Positions 48,610 through 57,285 of a stretch of DNA of 64,000 nt are shown in pieces. Positions within the stretch are counted from its first letter, which is position 1, and each line of letters starts with the position of its first letter. Source of the DNA: Mycolicibacterium septicum DSM 44393 (GTDB taxonomy: Bacteria; Actinomycetota; Actinomycetes; Mycobacteriales; Mycobacteriaceae); NCBI RefSeq assembly GCF_000455325.1, contig NZ_HG322951.1, forward strand, positions 2,087,477 to 2,151,476, in the 5' to 3' direction. Under the pieces are notes generated by a model that searched no databases, was not told the DNA's origin, and saw only the letters and a list, made by a program, of their open reading frames with translations. Both the position numbers and the translations under genes were made by a program.

Positions 48610-49604
48610 GTCAGGGCGGCGAGTTCGGTGTAGGCGAGTGCCGGGAAGGCGATCGTCGACATCCACAGCTTGCCCGCGGATTCGACCAACCCCGTGACGG
48701 TGCCGAAGTCGGGACGTGTCATCTGCACACCCGCGACCACGTCCCCGGAGCCGGCGTCGAACGCCAGGACCCACACCTGCGGACGGATCTGCGGCTGGAG
48801 CCGATCGGGCAAATGCCACAGGACTTTTCGGATCACCGGCGCCCGGGGTGCGAGCCATTCGGCCGCGGCGTTCGGCGGGGATACCATCGCGACCCAGATC
48901 CGGCCGTCGGCACCGGTGGAGATGTTGTCCGGGTACCCCGGCAGGTGGACCGCCAGCGGCGTCACGGTGCCGGCCTGCGGCCCGCTCAGCCAGTACTTCG
49001 ACAGCCGCCGGCCCTGGGTCTCGGCGAACACCAACGCTGATTCGTCAGCGGTGACGGTCACGCCGTTGGCGAAGTACAGGCCCTCCAGCAGCGTGGTGAC
49101 GGACCCGTCGACACCCAGCCGGAACAGTCCGCCCCGCCCGCGGGCTTCCATGATGGCTCCGGAGAAATGCTCGAACTGAAAGTGGCTGGTCGACTCGGTG
49201 AAATAAATTGTGCCGTCGGATGTTTCGGTGACATTCGAACAGAACTTCAGCTTCCTGCCATTCACCGATTCGACCAGCGTCGTGATCGTGCCGGTGGTCG
49301 GGTCCAGTGCCAGCAGCCCGCGGTGGCTGTCGCAGACCAGTACCCTTCCGTCGCGCGCGACATGCATGCCGAGCGGGCGCCCACCTGTATCGGCGACGAC
49401 TGTGGCGGCGCCGTCGGGGGAGACGCGCACGATTCGCCCGTCCACCAGTCCGGTCCACAGCTGTCCGGCTGCGTCGGCGACGACGTCCTCGGGTCCGTCC
49501 CCGGGCACCGGCACGATGGTCAGCTCGGCAGGCCCGAAGGCGGGAAGCGGGTCGATCGGAGGTGGTGTCCAGCGGACCGGATCGATGGGTGGCTTGCGTG
49601 GCAT
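48606..49604 (-). CDS. SMP-30/strictosidine-synthase-like beta-propeller protein
   Basis: 332 residues from ATG 49604 (MPRKPPIDPVRWTPP); an ATG at 49643 is possible. Six-bladed propeller motifs: PEDVVADAAGQLWTGLVDGRIVRVSPDG, RPLGMHVARDGRVLVCDSHRGLLALDP, TIYFTESTSHFQ, FANGVTVTADESALVFAETQGRRLSKYWL, PGYPDNISTGADGRIWVAM. Family members are lactonases or hydrolases; the exact substrate is unknown. No signal peptide seen. Confidence 0.87.
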   Translation of the reverse strand: MPRKPPIDPVRWTPPPIDPLPAFGPAELTIVPVPGDGPEDVVADAAGQLWTGLVDGRIVRVSPDGAATVVADTGGRPLGMHVARDGRVLVCDSHRGLLALDPTTGTITTLVESVNGRKLKFCSNVTETSDGTIYFTESTSHFQFEHFSGAIMEARGRGGLFRLGVDGSVTTLLEGLYFANGVTVTADESALVFAETQGRRLSKYWLSGPQAGTVTPLAVHLPGYPDNISTGADGRIWVAMVSPPNAAAEWLAPRAPVIRKVLWHLPDRLQPQIRPQVWVLAFDAGSGDVVAGVQMTRPDFGTVTGLVESAGKLWMSTIAFPALAYTELAALT

Positions 49605-49620
49605 CCGGTCATTCTCGTAC

Positions 49621-49676
49621 CGAGACTGCGGTGAGATCGTCATTTCGTGACGAAGCGCGATCTCACCGCAGGCTCG
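49621..49676 (-). terminator. Long inverted repeat, terminator of the aminotransferase operon
   Basis: CGAG-A-CTGCGGTGAGATCG and CGATCTCACCGCAG-G-CTCG form 19-base arms with one mismatch, and the loop contains TTCGT-G-ACGAA. It lies 10 bases past the aminotransferase stop and separates it from the SMP-30-like gene. Confidence 0.75.
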
Positions 49677-49685
49677 AGCCAAAAA

Positions 49686-51056
49686 CTAGAGCAGCTTTCC
49701 GGCTTCGGAGAGCACGCCGTGCAGGACCTCGTAGATCGCGTCGAACTCGGCCTGCCCGCTGATCAGCGGTGGGGCCAGCTGGATCACTGGGTCGCCACGG
49801 TCGTCGGCGCGGCAGTACAAGCCCGCTTCCCACAGGGCGGGGGTGAGGAACCCGCGCAGCAGCCGCTCGGACTCTTCGTCGTTGAACGTCTCCTTGGTGG
49901 CCTTGTCCTTCACGAGCTCGATTCCGTAGAAGAAGCCCTCACCGCGGACATCGCCGACGATCGGCAGGTCGTACAGCTTCTCCAAGGTGGCCCGGAACGC
50001 CGGAGCGGCCTCCTTGACGTGGGCGTTGATGCCCTCGCGCTCGAAGATGTCGAGGTTGGCCATCGCCACCGCGGCCGAAACCGGGTGTCCGCCAAAGGTG
50101 TAGCCATGCCCGAACACCGTCTTGCCGTCGTTGAACGGCTCGAACAGCCGGTCGCTGGCCACCATCGCGCCCAGCGGTGAGTAGCCCGACGTCAGGCCCT
50201 TGGCGCTGGTGATGATGTCGGGCACGTAGCCGAAATCGTCGCAGGCGAACATCGAACCGATGCGGCCGTACGCGCAGATCACCTCGTCGGACACCAGAAG
50301 TACGTCGTACTCGTCGCAGATCTCGCGGACCCGTTCGAAGTACCCGGGCGGCGGCGGGAAGCAGCCACCGGCGTTCTGCACGGGCTCGAGGAACACCGCG
50401 GCCACGGTGTCGGGACCCTCGAACTCGATGGCCTCGGCGATGCGGTCGGCGCAGTAGCGGCCGAAAACCTTTTCGTCGTGCGCGTATTCGGCGGGCGCCC
50501 GGTAGAAGTTGGTGTTCGGTGCTCGGAAGCCGCCGGGGGTCAACGGCTCGAACGGAGCCTTGAACGCCGGGATTCCGGTGATCGCCAACGCGCCCTGCGG
50601 CGTGCCGTGGTAGGCGATGGCACGCGAAACCACCTTGTGCTTACCGGGTTTTCCGGTCAGCTTGAAGTACTGCTTGGCCAGTTTCCATGCGCTCTCGACG
50701 GCCTCGCCGCCGCCGGTGGTGAAGAAGACCCGGTTCAGGTCACCCGGTGCATAGTTGGCGACGCGCTCGGCCAGTTCGATGGCCGGCGGGGTGGCGTAGG
50801 ACCACAGCGGGAAGAAGGACAGCTTCTCGGCCTGCTTGGCCGCGGCCTCGGCAAGCTCCTTGCGGCCGTGGCCCACCTGGACGACAAAGAGACCGGACAG
50901 GCCGTCGATGTAGCTCTTGCCCTTGTCGTCGAAGATGTGGACGCCCTCGCCACGGGTGATGATCGGCGGGGTGATGCCCTCCCCGTGGCGGGCGAAGTGC
51001 CCCCACAGGTGGCGGTTGGCTTTGGCTCCTAGATCGGACTTTTCGGTGACGCTCAT
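49686..51056 (-). CDS. Class III aminotransferase, omega-amine/putrescine type (Rv3329 type)
   Basis: 456 residues. PLP enzyme: FTTGGGEAVESAWKLAKQYF (cofactor phosphate), SDEVICAYGRIGSMF (Asp), SAKGLTSGYSPLGA (PLP lysine) and GHGYTFGGHPVSAAVAMANL. Close in pattern to putrescine/omega-amino acid:pyruvate transaminases. ATG 51056 overlaps the stop of the Lrp gene. With the divergent aldehyde dehydrogenase it could convert putrescine through 4-aminobutanal to GABA; this pathway is inference from neighbours. Confidence 0.9.
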   Translation of the reverse strand: MSVTEKSDLGAKANRHLWGHFARHGEGITPPIITRGEGVHIFDDKGKSYIDGLSGLFVVQVGHGRKELAEAAAKQAEKLSFFPLWSYATPPAIELAERVANYAPGDLNRVFFTTGGGEAVESAWKLAKQYFKLTGKPGKHKVVSRAIAYHGTPQGALAITGIPAFKAPFEPLTPGGFRAPNTNFYRAPAEYAHDEKVFGRYCADRIAEAIEFEGPDTVAAVFLEPVQNAGGCFPPPPGYFERVREICDEYDVLLVSDEVICAYGRIGSMFACDDFGYVPDIITSAKGLTSGYSPLGAMVASDRLFEPFNDGKTVFGHGYTFGGHPVSAAVAMANLDIFEREGINAHVKEAAPAFRATLEKLYDLPIVGDVRGEGFFYGIELVKDKATKETFNDEESERLLRGFLTPALWEAGLYCRADDRGDPVIQLAPPLISGQAEFDAIYEVLHGVLSEAGKLL

Positions 51057-51565
51057 CGAGTTCCCCAATTGTATTGCTGTTTGACCAGTTTCAGATAGAC
51101 GAGGGTTTCGGTGGTTATCACTCCCGGCAATGAGCGGATCTGGGTGTTGAGAAGTTCCAGCAGGCTGTCGTCGTCCTCGCAGACCACCTCGCAGATGGCG
51201 TCGAAGGACCCGGCCGTCAGCACGACGTAGTCCACGGCCTCGATGGCGGACAGCTTCTCCGCCAACTTGAGGGTGTCGCCGGTGCAGCGGATGCCGATCA
51301 TCGCCTGCCGGGCGAACCCGAGTTGCAGCGGATCGGTCACCGCGACGATCTGCATGACGCCGGCGTCGACCATGCGCTGGACGCGCTGGCGCACCGCGGC
51401 CTCGGACAGGCCCACGGCCTTACCGATTCCGGCATACGAACGGCGGCCGTCGGCCTGCAGCTTCTCGATGATCGCCTTCGACAGTTCGTCGAGTTGAAAG
51501 GCGGTGCGAGAATTGTTCACGCGCAGTGGCACGGCCTGAAGGTCGGGACCATCAGGGTTGGTCAT
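51053..51565 (-). CDS. Lrp/AsnC family regulator
   Basis: 170 residues from ATG 51565 (GTG 51580 also possible). HTH: LDELSKAIIEKLQADGRRSYAGIGKAVGLSEAAVRQRVQRMVDAGVMQIVAV; then the RAM effector domain (VVLTAGSFDAICEVVCEDDDSLLELLNTQIRSLPGV). Co-translated with the aminotransferase and divergent from the aldehyde dehydrogenase, so probably the local regulator responding to an amino acid or amine. Confidence 0.92.
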   Translation of the reverse strand: MTNPDGPDLQAVPLRVNNSRTAFQLDELSKAIIEKLQADGRRSYAGIGKAVGLSEAAVRQRVQRMVDAGVMQIVAVTDPLQLGFARQAMIGIRCTGDTLKLAEKLSAIEAVDYVVLTAGSFDAICEVVCEDDDSLLELLNTQIRSLPGVITTETLVYLKLVKQQYNWGTR

Positions 51566-51582
51566 GCACCGATTGTGCACGG

Positions 51583-51625
51583 AATCCGTCGTTTAGGGCA
51601 ACCGAATCGATGAAATCCCTCGTTT
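51583..51625. repeat. Direct repeat in the lrp / aldehyde dehydrogenase divergent region
   Basis: AATCCGTCGTTT (51583-51594) and AATCCCTCGTTT (51614-51625) are 31 bases apart, three helical turns, as expected for binding of an Lrp multimer to one DNA face. Confidence 0.5.
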
Positions 51626-51688
51626 GAACCGGGCCCGAGCGCGGGATTGCGTAGAGATCGGATCGCCCATCGGTTACCGTGGGGCTCC

Positions 51689-53176
51689 ATGAGCGTGGCA
51701 GTGAATGTGACGAGCAGCTGGATCAACGGTGCACCTGTGGCGACGGCCGGGGCCACCCATCAAATCATCGACCCCGCCACCGGCCGGCCTGTCGCCGACT
51801 ACGCGCTGGCCACTCCGGCGGACGTGGACGACGCCGTGGATGCCGCCCGCAAGGCATTCCCCGCCTGGTCGAGGGCGACGCCGGCCGAGCGGTCGGCGGT
51901 ACTGGCCAAACTGGCCAAGCTCGCTGATGAGCATTCCGACCAGCTGGTCGCCGAAGAGGTGAGCCAGACTGGCAAGCCGGTACGCCTGGCCACCGAATTC
52001 GATGTCCCCGGCAGCGTGGACAACATCGACTTCTTCGCCGGTGCGGCACGGCACCTGGAAGGCAAGGCCACCGCCGAGTACTCCGGTGATCACACTTCGA
52101 GCATCCGGCGCGAGGCCGTTGGCGTCGTCGCAACCATCACGCCGTGGAACTATCCGCTGCAGATGGCGGTGTGGAAGGTGATCCCGGCCTTGGCCGCCGG
52201 CTGTTCGGTCGTCATCAAGCCCGCCGAGATCACCCCGCTGACCACCCTCACCCTGGCGCGGCTGGCCACCGAGGCCGGCCTGCCCGACGGCGTGTTCAAC
52301 GTCGTCACCGGCGGTGGCGCCGACGTCGGCACGGCGCTGGCCGGACACCGCGACGTCGATGTCGTCACGTTCACCGGATCCACGCCGGTGGGCCGCAAGG
52401 TGATGACCGCCGCCGCGGCGCACGGCCACCGCACCCAGCTCGAGCTGGGCGGCAAGGCCCCGTTCGTGGTGTTCGACGACGCCGACCTGGATGCCGCCAT
52501 CCAAGGCGCCGTGGCCGGTGCGCTGATCAACACGGGCCAGGACTGCACCGCCGCCACCAGGGCGATCGTCGCCCGCGATCTGTACGACGACTTCGTCGCC
52601 GGTGTCGCCGAGGTGATGAGCAAGATCGTCGTCGGCGATCCGCACGATCCCGACACCGACCTGGGCCCGCTGATCTCGTTCGCGCACCGCGACAAGGTGG
52701 CCGGCATGGTGGCGCGGGCGCCCGAGCAGGGTGGCCGCGTGGTCACCGGTGGCGTGATCCCTGATCTGCCCGGCGCGTTCTACCGGCCCACCCTCATCGC
52801 CGATGTCGCCGAGACCTCCGAGGTGTACCGCGACGAGGTCTTCGGTCCGGTGCTGACGGTGCGGGCCTTCGCCGACGACGATGACGCGATCCGGCAGGCC
52901 AACGACACCGTCTACGGCCTGGCGGCCTCGGCCTGGACGCGGGACGTGTACCGGGCACAGCGCGCCTCACGTGAGATCAACGCCGGGTGCGTGTGGGTCA
53001 ACGACCACATCCCGATCATCAGCGAGATGCCGCACGGCGGCGTCGGTGCGTCGGGATTCGGCAAGGACATGAGCGACTACTCGTTTGAGGAGTACCTCAC
53101 CATCAAGCACGTGATGAGCGACATCACGGGTGTGGCCGAAAAAGAATGGCACCGAACGATTTTCAGCAAGCGCTGA
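51689..53176 (+). CDS. Aldehyde dehydrogenase, aminobutyraldehyde dehydrogenase-like
   Basis: 495 residues from ATG 51689. NAD-dependent ALDH fold: TPWNYPLQMAVWKVIPALAAGC, FTGSTPVGRKV, catalytic Glu in LELGGKAPF, catalytic Cys in NTGQDCTAATR, and EVFGPVLTV...ASAWTRD near the end. The motif set fits gamma-aminobutyraldehyde/betaine aldehyde dehydrogenases. Placed between the transaminase and amine oxidase-like genes of the polyamine locus. Confidence 0.92.
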   Translation: MSVAVNVTSSWINGAPVATAGATHQIIDPATGRPVADYALATPADVDDAVDAARKAFPAWSRATPAERSAVLAKLAKLADEHSDQLVAEEVSQTGKPVRLATEFDVPGSVDNIDFFAGAARHLEGKATAEYSGDHTSSIRREAVGVVATITPWNYPLQMAVWKVIPALAAGCSVVIKPAEITPLTTLTLARLATEAGLPDGVFNVVTGGGADVGTALAGHRDVDVVTFTGSTPVGRKVMTAAAAHGHRTQLELGGKAPFVVFDDADLDAAIQGAVAGALINTGQDCTAATRAIVARDLYDDFVAGVAEVMSKIVVGDPHDPDTDLGPLISFAHRDKVAGMVARAPEQGGRVVTGGVIPDLPGAFYRPTLIADVAETSEVYRDEVFGPVLTVRAFADDDDAIRQANDTVYGLAASAWTRDVYRAQRASREINAGCVWVNDHIPIISEMPHGGVGASGFGKDMSDYSFEEYLTIKHVMSDITGVAEKEWHRTIFSKR

Positions 53177-53201
53177 GCATCCGGTCGGGAGGTTGCCCGC
53201 A

Positions 53202-54356
53202 GTGACCATGACGTGCGTGGTGATCGGTGCGGGTGCCTGGGGTCTGCCCGCCGCGGCGGAACTGGCCCGCCGCGGGCACCGGGTGACGCTGATCGACCGC
53301 TACGGCCCGCTGAACGGATTGTCTTCCTCGGCGGGGTCGACCCGGTTGTGGCGGCTCGCCGATCCTGATCCGCTGCGGGTGCGGACGGCGCAGCGTGGTG
53401 TCGACGCCATGCACCGCCTCGCCGAGCGGGCGGGAACCCCGGTGTTCCTCACCCGTGGTCTGCTGTGGCGCGACGACGAGTCGCTGCCGGCCGTGACGTC
53501 GACACTGGACGCCTTCGGGGTCGCGTACACGAGCGTGGCTCCCGGTGACGTGGATCGGTTCTTCCCGGGTCTGCGCGGCGACGGGAGGGACGCTCTCTGG
53601 CAGCCGGTGGCCGGCGTCGTGCTGGCCGCCGCATCGCTGCAAGCTCAGCTGATGTTGTTCCAGAGTGCCTCCGGTGCAACGCTTCTCGAACGTGACGTGG
53701 CCGGCGTGGAGAGATCCGCCAATGGCGTCCGGGTGGTGCTGGCCGAGGGAGACGTGATCGACGCGGATGTCGCGGTGATCGCAGCCGGCCCGGGGGCCGG
53801 ACACCTACTGTCGCCACTCGGGCTGGACCTGTCGCTACACCCATACCTGGAACAGGTGGTGTACTTCGGCGATCCCGCGAATCCGGCTGCCACCGAAGAC
53901 TTTCCATGCCTGTTCGATGGGCCGTCGGCCGACCGTCCGGGGATCTACGCCATGCCGTCGCCCGGTGCGGGCTACAAGGTCGGTTTGGACGCACCGCTGC
54001 GGGACTACCGGGCCGACGATGTCGACCGGACCCCTGACGGTGGGCGGACGGCGGTGCTCCGCGATCGGATCCAGGCCGACATACCCGCTGTTGTTCCGAC
54101 GGTGCTCGATGCTCAGGTCTGCAGTTGGACCGACTCTCCCGATGGCACCTTCATCGTCGACCGGCTCGAGGGTGGAATCGTCGTTGCATGCGGCGACTCG
54201 GGGGAGGGTTTCAAGTACTCCGCGCTGATGGGCGAGGTGCTCGCCGATCTCGCGGAAGGGCGCACGCCGGACCCGGATGTCGCCCAGTGGTCGCTGAGCC
54301 GCTTCGCGGCGGGTGTGCCTGAGCGCACCGGCCCACACGTGCTCGGCAGGCATTAG
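53202..54356 (+). CDS. DAO-family FAD oxidoreductase (sarcosine/N-methylamine oxidase-like)
   Basis: 384 residues from GTG 53202, nine bases after GGGAGG. FAD site VVIGAGAWGLPAAAELARRGHRVTLIDRYG, then SSSAGSTRLWRL (the covalent-FAD-type loop region of MSOX relatives), and the C-terminal TIVDR-like FIVDRLEGGIVVACGDSGEGFKYSALMGEVLADL. Probably oxidises a secondary amine or an N-alkyl amino acid. Follows the aldehyde dehydrogenase by 25 bases; same operon. Confidence 0.88.
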   Translation: MTMTCVVIGAGAWGLPAAAELARRGHRVTLIDRYGPLNGLSSSAGSTRLWRLADPDPLRVRTAQRGVDAMHRLAERAGTPVFLTRGLLWRDDESLPAVTSTLDAFGVAYTSVAPGDVDRFFPGLRGDGRDALWQPVAGVVLAAASLQAQLMLFQSASGATLLERDVAGVERSANGVRVVLAEGDVIDADVAVIAAGPGAGHLLSPLGLDLSLHPYLEQVVYFGDPANPAATEDFPCLFDGPSADRPGIYAMPSPGAGYKVGLDAPLRDYRADDVDRTPDGGRTAVLRDRIQADIPAVVPTVLDAQVCSWTDSPDGTFIVDRLEGGIVVACGDSGEGFKYSALMGEVLADLAEGRTPDPDVAQWSLSRFAAGVPERTGPHVLGRH

Positions 54357-54521
54357 GCACCCTCAGTCGCACCGCGAAATCGGTCGTGAAAAGCGATTGT
54401 CGCTGCGGGAATCGTGGGTCTGCCACTGGGTAATCGACGATAACAGCGCGTGTGTGGTCTACATCACAATCCTTGGTTGATGTGATCGAAGCCTTGCGAA
54501 TCGCCGTCAAACGGACATAGG

Positions 54522-54550
54522 GTTCGGCTTGAGCGAACAAAGTGTTCGCT
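54522..54550. promoter_or_regulatory. Inverted repeat upstream of the XRE-cupin regulator
   Basis: AGCGAAC-N5-GTTCGCT (54532-54550), with a further GTTCG half-site at 54522-54526. The core resembles a LexA box, but the gap is five bases instead of four, so it is more likely the operator of the regulator that follows. The rest of 54357-54594 holds no gene. Confidence 0.5.
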
Positions 54551-54594
54551 GAAAACAATCCTCTTGCTCTTTTGAGACGAACGGATGTTTCGAT

Positions 54595-55185
54595 ATGAGT
54601 GCGACCGTCGAGCCGGATCCCGCTGAAACGGCAGACACCGTGGTCGGAGGCCGGATTCGTCAGTTCCGGGCCGCGCGGAAGATGTCTCTTCGGCAGCTGG
54701 CCGATCGTGCCGGTATCTCCCCGGGCTTTCTCAGCCAGGTGGAGCGCGGGCAGGTCAACGCGAGTGTCGGAACCCTGCGCCGCCTGGCTCAGTCGCTGGG
54801 CATCGTGCTTCCCGACTTGTTCACCGACGACGAGGTCACCGACGTCCGCATTCTCCGGAAGGCGGCGCGGCCGACCATCGAGGTGTCAGAGTTGAGCTCG
54901 AAATACCTTCTGTCGCAAAAGCCGCTGCGAAACCTCGAGGTCTACGCGGGTGAACTGGCGCCCGGGTCGAGCGCAGGCGAGGCCTACGTGCACGGTGACG
55001 CGCAGGAGATCCTGATCGTCATCGCGGGCACTCCGACCCTGGAGCTCGACGGCGAGCGCTACGTGCTCGAGCCGGGTGACAGCGCGGAGTACCGCACGTC
55101 CATGCCGCACACCGTGCACAACTTGAGTGACGCGCCGGTCGAGCTCATCTGGATTGTCAGCCCCCCGACCGACTGGCCGACCTGA
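54595..55185 (+). CDS. XRE-cupin regulator (PuuR-like)
   Basis: 196 residues. N-terminal XRE HTH: GGRIRQFRAARKMSLRQLADRAGISPGFLSQVERGQVNASVGTLRRLAQSLGIVLPDLF. C-terminal cupin: EAYVHGDAQEILIVIAGTPTLELDGERYVLEPGDSAEYRTSMPHTVHN. PuuR and related regulators control putrescine use, which fits the transporter and oxidase genes downstream. Starts the second half of the locus. Confidence 0.9.
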   Translation: MSATVEPDPAETADTVVGGRIRQFRAARKMSLRQLADRAGISPGFLSQVERGQVNASVGTLRRLAQSLGIVLPDLFTDDEVTDVRILRKAARPTIEVSELSSKYLLSQKPLRNLEVYAGELAPGSSAGEAYVHGDAQEILIVIAGTPTLELDGERYVLEPGDSAEYRTSMPHTVHNLSDAPVELIWIVSPPTDWPT

Positions 55186-55259
55186 CGGGCCGCTCGTCCC
55201 GTTGCGGATGTGCCCATGTCCGCGAACACCTTTCCGCCCAGATCCGAAGGAGATCCCCA

Positions 55260-56384
55260 ATGAACATGTCGCCTGCCGCTCGCAGTGTGTCCGCCTTGAT
55301 CGCTGCCGGGGTCCTCCTGGCCACCGCGTGTACGCCTGCGGGTCCCGGCCAAGCGGCCGACGTCGATCTGGGCAGCGGACCACCGCAGGCCGGCACCGTC
55401 AAAGAAGGCGCTCTCAAGGGCATGACCCTGACGTTCGTGTCGTACGGCGGCATCTTCCAGGACGGGCAGACGAAGGCGGCGATCGAACCGTTCGCCGCGC
55501 AGTCCGGCGCAAAGGTGTTGCAGGACGGGCCTACCGAGAACTCGAAGATCAAGGCTCAGGTCGACTCCAAGAACGTGACCTGGGACGTGGTCGACAGCAC
55601 CAACGTGTTCACCGCCAAGAACTGCGGCACGCTGTTCATGCCGCTGGACACCAGCATCGTCGACATCAGCAAGCTGCCCGCGGGCACCAAGACCGACGAC
55701 TGTTCGGTCCCCGCAATGGGTTACGGGCTGATCGTGGTCTACAACACCAAGAAGTACGGGGCGAATCCGCCGAAGACCTGGACCGATTTCTACGACACCG
55801 CGAAGTTCCCCGGTAAGCGCGCCATCGAAGGCGTGCCCGGTGAACTCGACCCCGGCGTCCTCGAGGGTGCGCTGCTCGCCGACGGTGTCGCCCCGGAGGC
55901 GATCTACCCGATCGACATGGACCGGGCGCTGGCCAAGATGAACAGCATCCGCAACGACACGGTCTTCTGGACCACCGGCGCACAGTCCCAGCAGCTCATC
56001 GAGTCCGGCCAGGTCGACATGGCGCTGGTGTGGAGCGGGCGCGCATACTCGGCGGTCAAGAACGGGGCGCCGTTCGCTCCGATCTGGGACCAGTGGATGC
56101 CTGAGGCCGACACGATCGCCGTTCCCGTCGGCGCCAAGAACCCCAAGGCGTCCATGGCGCTCATCAACTTCTACCTCGGCGCCCAGCAGCAGGCCAAGCT
56201 TGCCGAACTGACGTCCTACAGCCCGATCAACGTCGATGCCAAGCCGCAACTCGACGACCTGGCGCGGTCGTACCTGACCACCACGCCGGAGCGCGAAAAG
56301 GACCGGTTCCCACTCGATCTCGGGTACTGGGCCGAACACCAGGAAGAAATCGCCAACAAGTACACGTCCTGGCTCGCGGGCTAG
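55260..56384 (+). CDS. Polyamine-type ABC transporter substrate-binding lipoprotein (PotD-like)
   Basis: 374 residues. Lipobox LLATAC (Cys24), so lipid-anchored outside the membrane. The mature protein has the spermidine/putrescine-binding fold: LTFVSYGGIFQDGQTKAAIEPF, then YGLIVVYNTKKYG, KTWTDFYDTAKFPGKRAIEG, ALVWSGRAYSAVKNG and AKNPKASMALINFYLGAQQQAKL. Ribosome site AAGGAG. First gene of a complete ABC importer. Confidence 0.92.
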   Translation: MNMSPAARSVSALIAAGVLLATACTPAGPGQAADVDLGSGPPQAGTVKEGALKGMTLTFVSYGGIFQDGQTKAAIEPFAAQSGAKVLQDGPTENSKIKAQVDSKNVTWDVVDSTNVFTAKNCGTLFMPLDTSIVDISKLPAGTKTDDCSVPAMGYGLIVVYNTKKYGANPPKTWTDFYDTAKFPGKRAIEGVPGELDPGVLEGALLADGVAPEAIYPIDMDRALAKMNSIRNDTVFWTTGAQSQQLIESGQVDMALVWSGRAYSAVKNGAPFAPIWDQWMPEADTIAVPVGAKNPKASMALINFYLGAQQQAKLAELTSYSPINVDAKPQLDDLARSYLTTTPEREKDRFPLDLGYWAEHQEEIANKYTSWLAG

Positions 56385-56397
56385 GAGGTCTCGTTCC

Positions 56398-57285
56398 ATG
56401 ACGATGGTCGATGTTCTGGCGGGCGGAGCGCCACCCAAGACCCAGACCACTCCCAGCACCTCCGGTCGGAGGCTCGGCGACATCGGTTTGTTGGCGCCGT
56501 CGGTTCTGCTCGTCCTCGGGGTGTTCGGACTGCCGCTGGCCATCATGTTCTGGCAGGCGTTCAGCGACCCAGAACTCGGCTTCGGCAATTTCGCCTGGTA
56601 TCTGGGCGATTCCGTGCAGCGCAGCGTCCTGTTGCGCACCTTCACGACGGGCCTCGAAGTCACGGTGATCTGCCTGGTGCTCGGCTATCCCTACGCATAC
56701 GCGATGGTCGCTTTCGGGCCCGCGGTCCGCATCGCGCTGACCCTCATCGTGCTGGTTCCGTTCTGGACCAGCCTGATGGTGCGCACCTTCGCCTGGGTGA
56801 TCCTGCTGGAGGACGGCGGGCCGCTCCAAACCCTGCTGTCGTTCGTCGGGCTGGGCAGTGTGCCGCTGCTGCGTACCAACCTGGGCGTGGTCATCGGCAT
56901 GAGCCAGATCCTGTTGCCGTTCATGGTCCTGCCGTTGTATGCCGTGATGTCGGGCATCGACCGGCGGCTCGTGCTCGCATCGTCGAGTCTCGGTGCGCGA
57001 CCGGTCATCTCGTTCGCCAGAATCTGGGTGCCGCTGTCGCTGCCCGGCGTCGGGGCCGGCTGCCTGATGGTTTTCATCAGCAGCCTCGGCTTCTATGTCA
57101 CGCCCGCGCTGCTCGGCGCTCCCGATGACGCTCTGATCAGCCAGCAGATCTACGTACAGGTCACCAGCTTGCTGGCCTGGGGCAGGGGAGGGGCGATGGG
57201 TGTGGTGCTGCTGCTCGTCACCTTCCTGGTGCTTGCCGCCCTGCTGTACCTGCTGCGCCGAAACCGCAAGGAGCGCACGGCATGA
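56398..57285 (+). CDS. ABC transporter permease (PotB-like)
   Basis: 295 residues with six TM helices. Cytoplasmic coupling loop ASSSLGARPVISFARIWVPLSLPGVGAGCLMVF is the EAA motif of type I importers. AGGAGG ribosome site. The end overlaps the second permease by four bases. Confidence 0.93.
   Translation: MTMVDVLAGGAPPKTQTTPSTSGRRLGDIGLLAPSVLLVLGVFGLPLAIMFWQAFSDPELGFGNFAWYLGDSVQRSVLLRTFTTGLEVTVICLVLGYPYAYAMVAFGPAVRIALTLIVLVPFWTSLMVRTFAWVILLEDGGPLQTLLSFVGLGSVPLLRTNLGVVIGMSQILLPFMVLPLYAVMSGIDRRLVLASSSLGARPVISFARIWVPLSLPGVGAGCLMVFISSLGFYVTPALLGAPDDALISQQIYVQVTSLLAWGRGGAMGVVLLLVTFLVLAALLYLLRRNRKERTA

Noticed and set aside
55059..56663. 534-codon frame antisense to the PotD-like gene
   Set aside because: Shadow; the binding protein has lipobox, ribosome site and family motifs.
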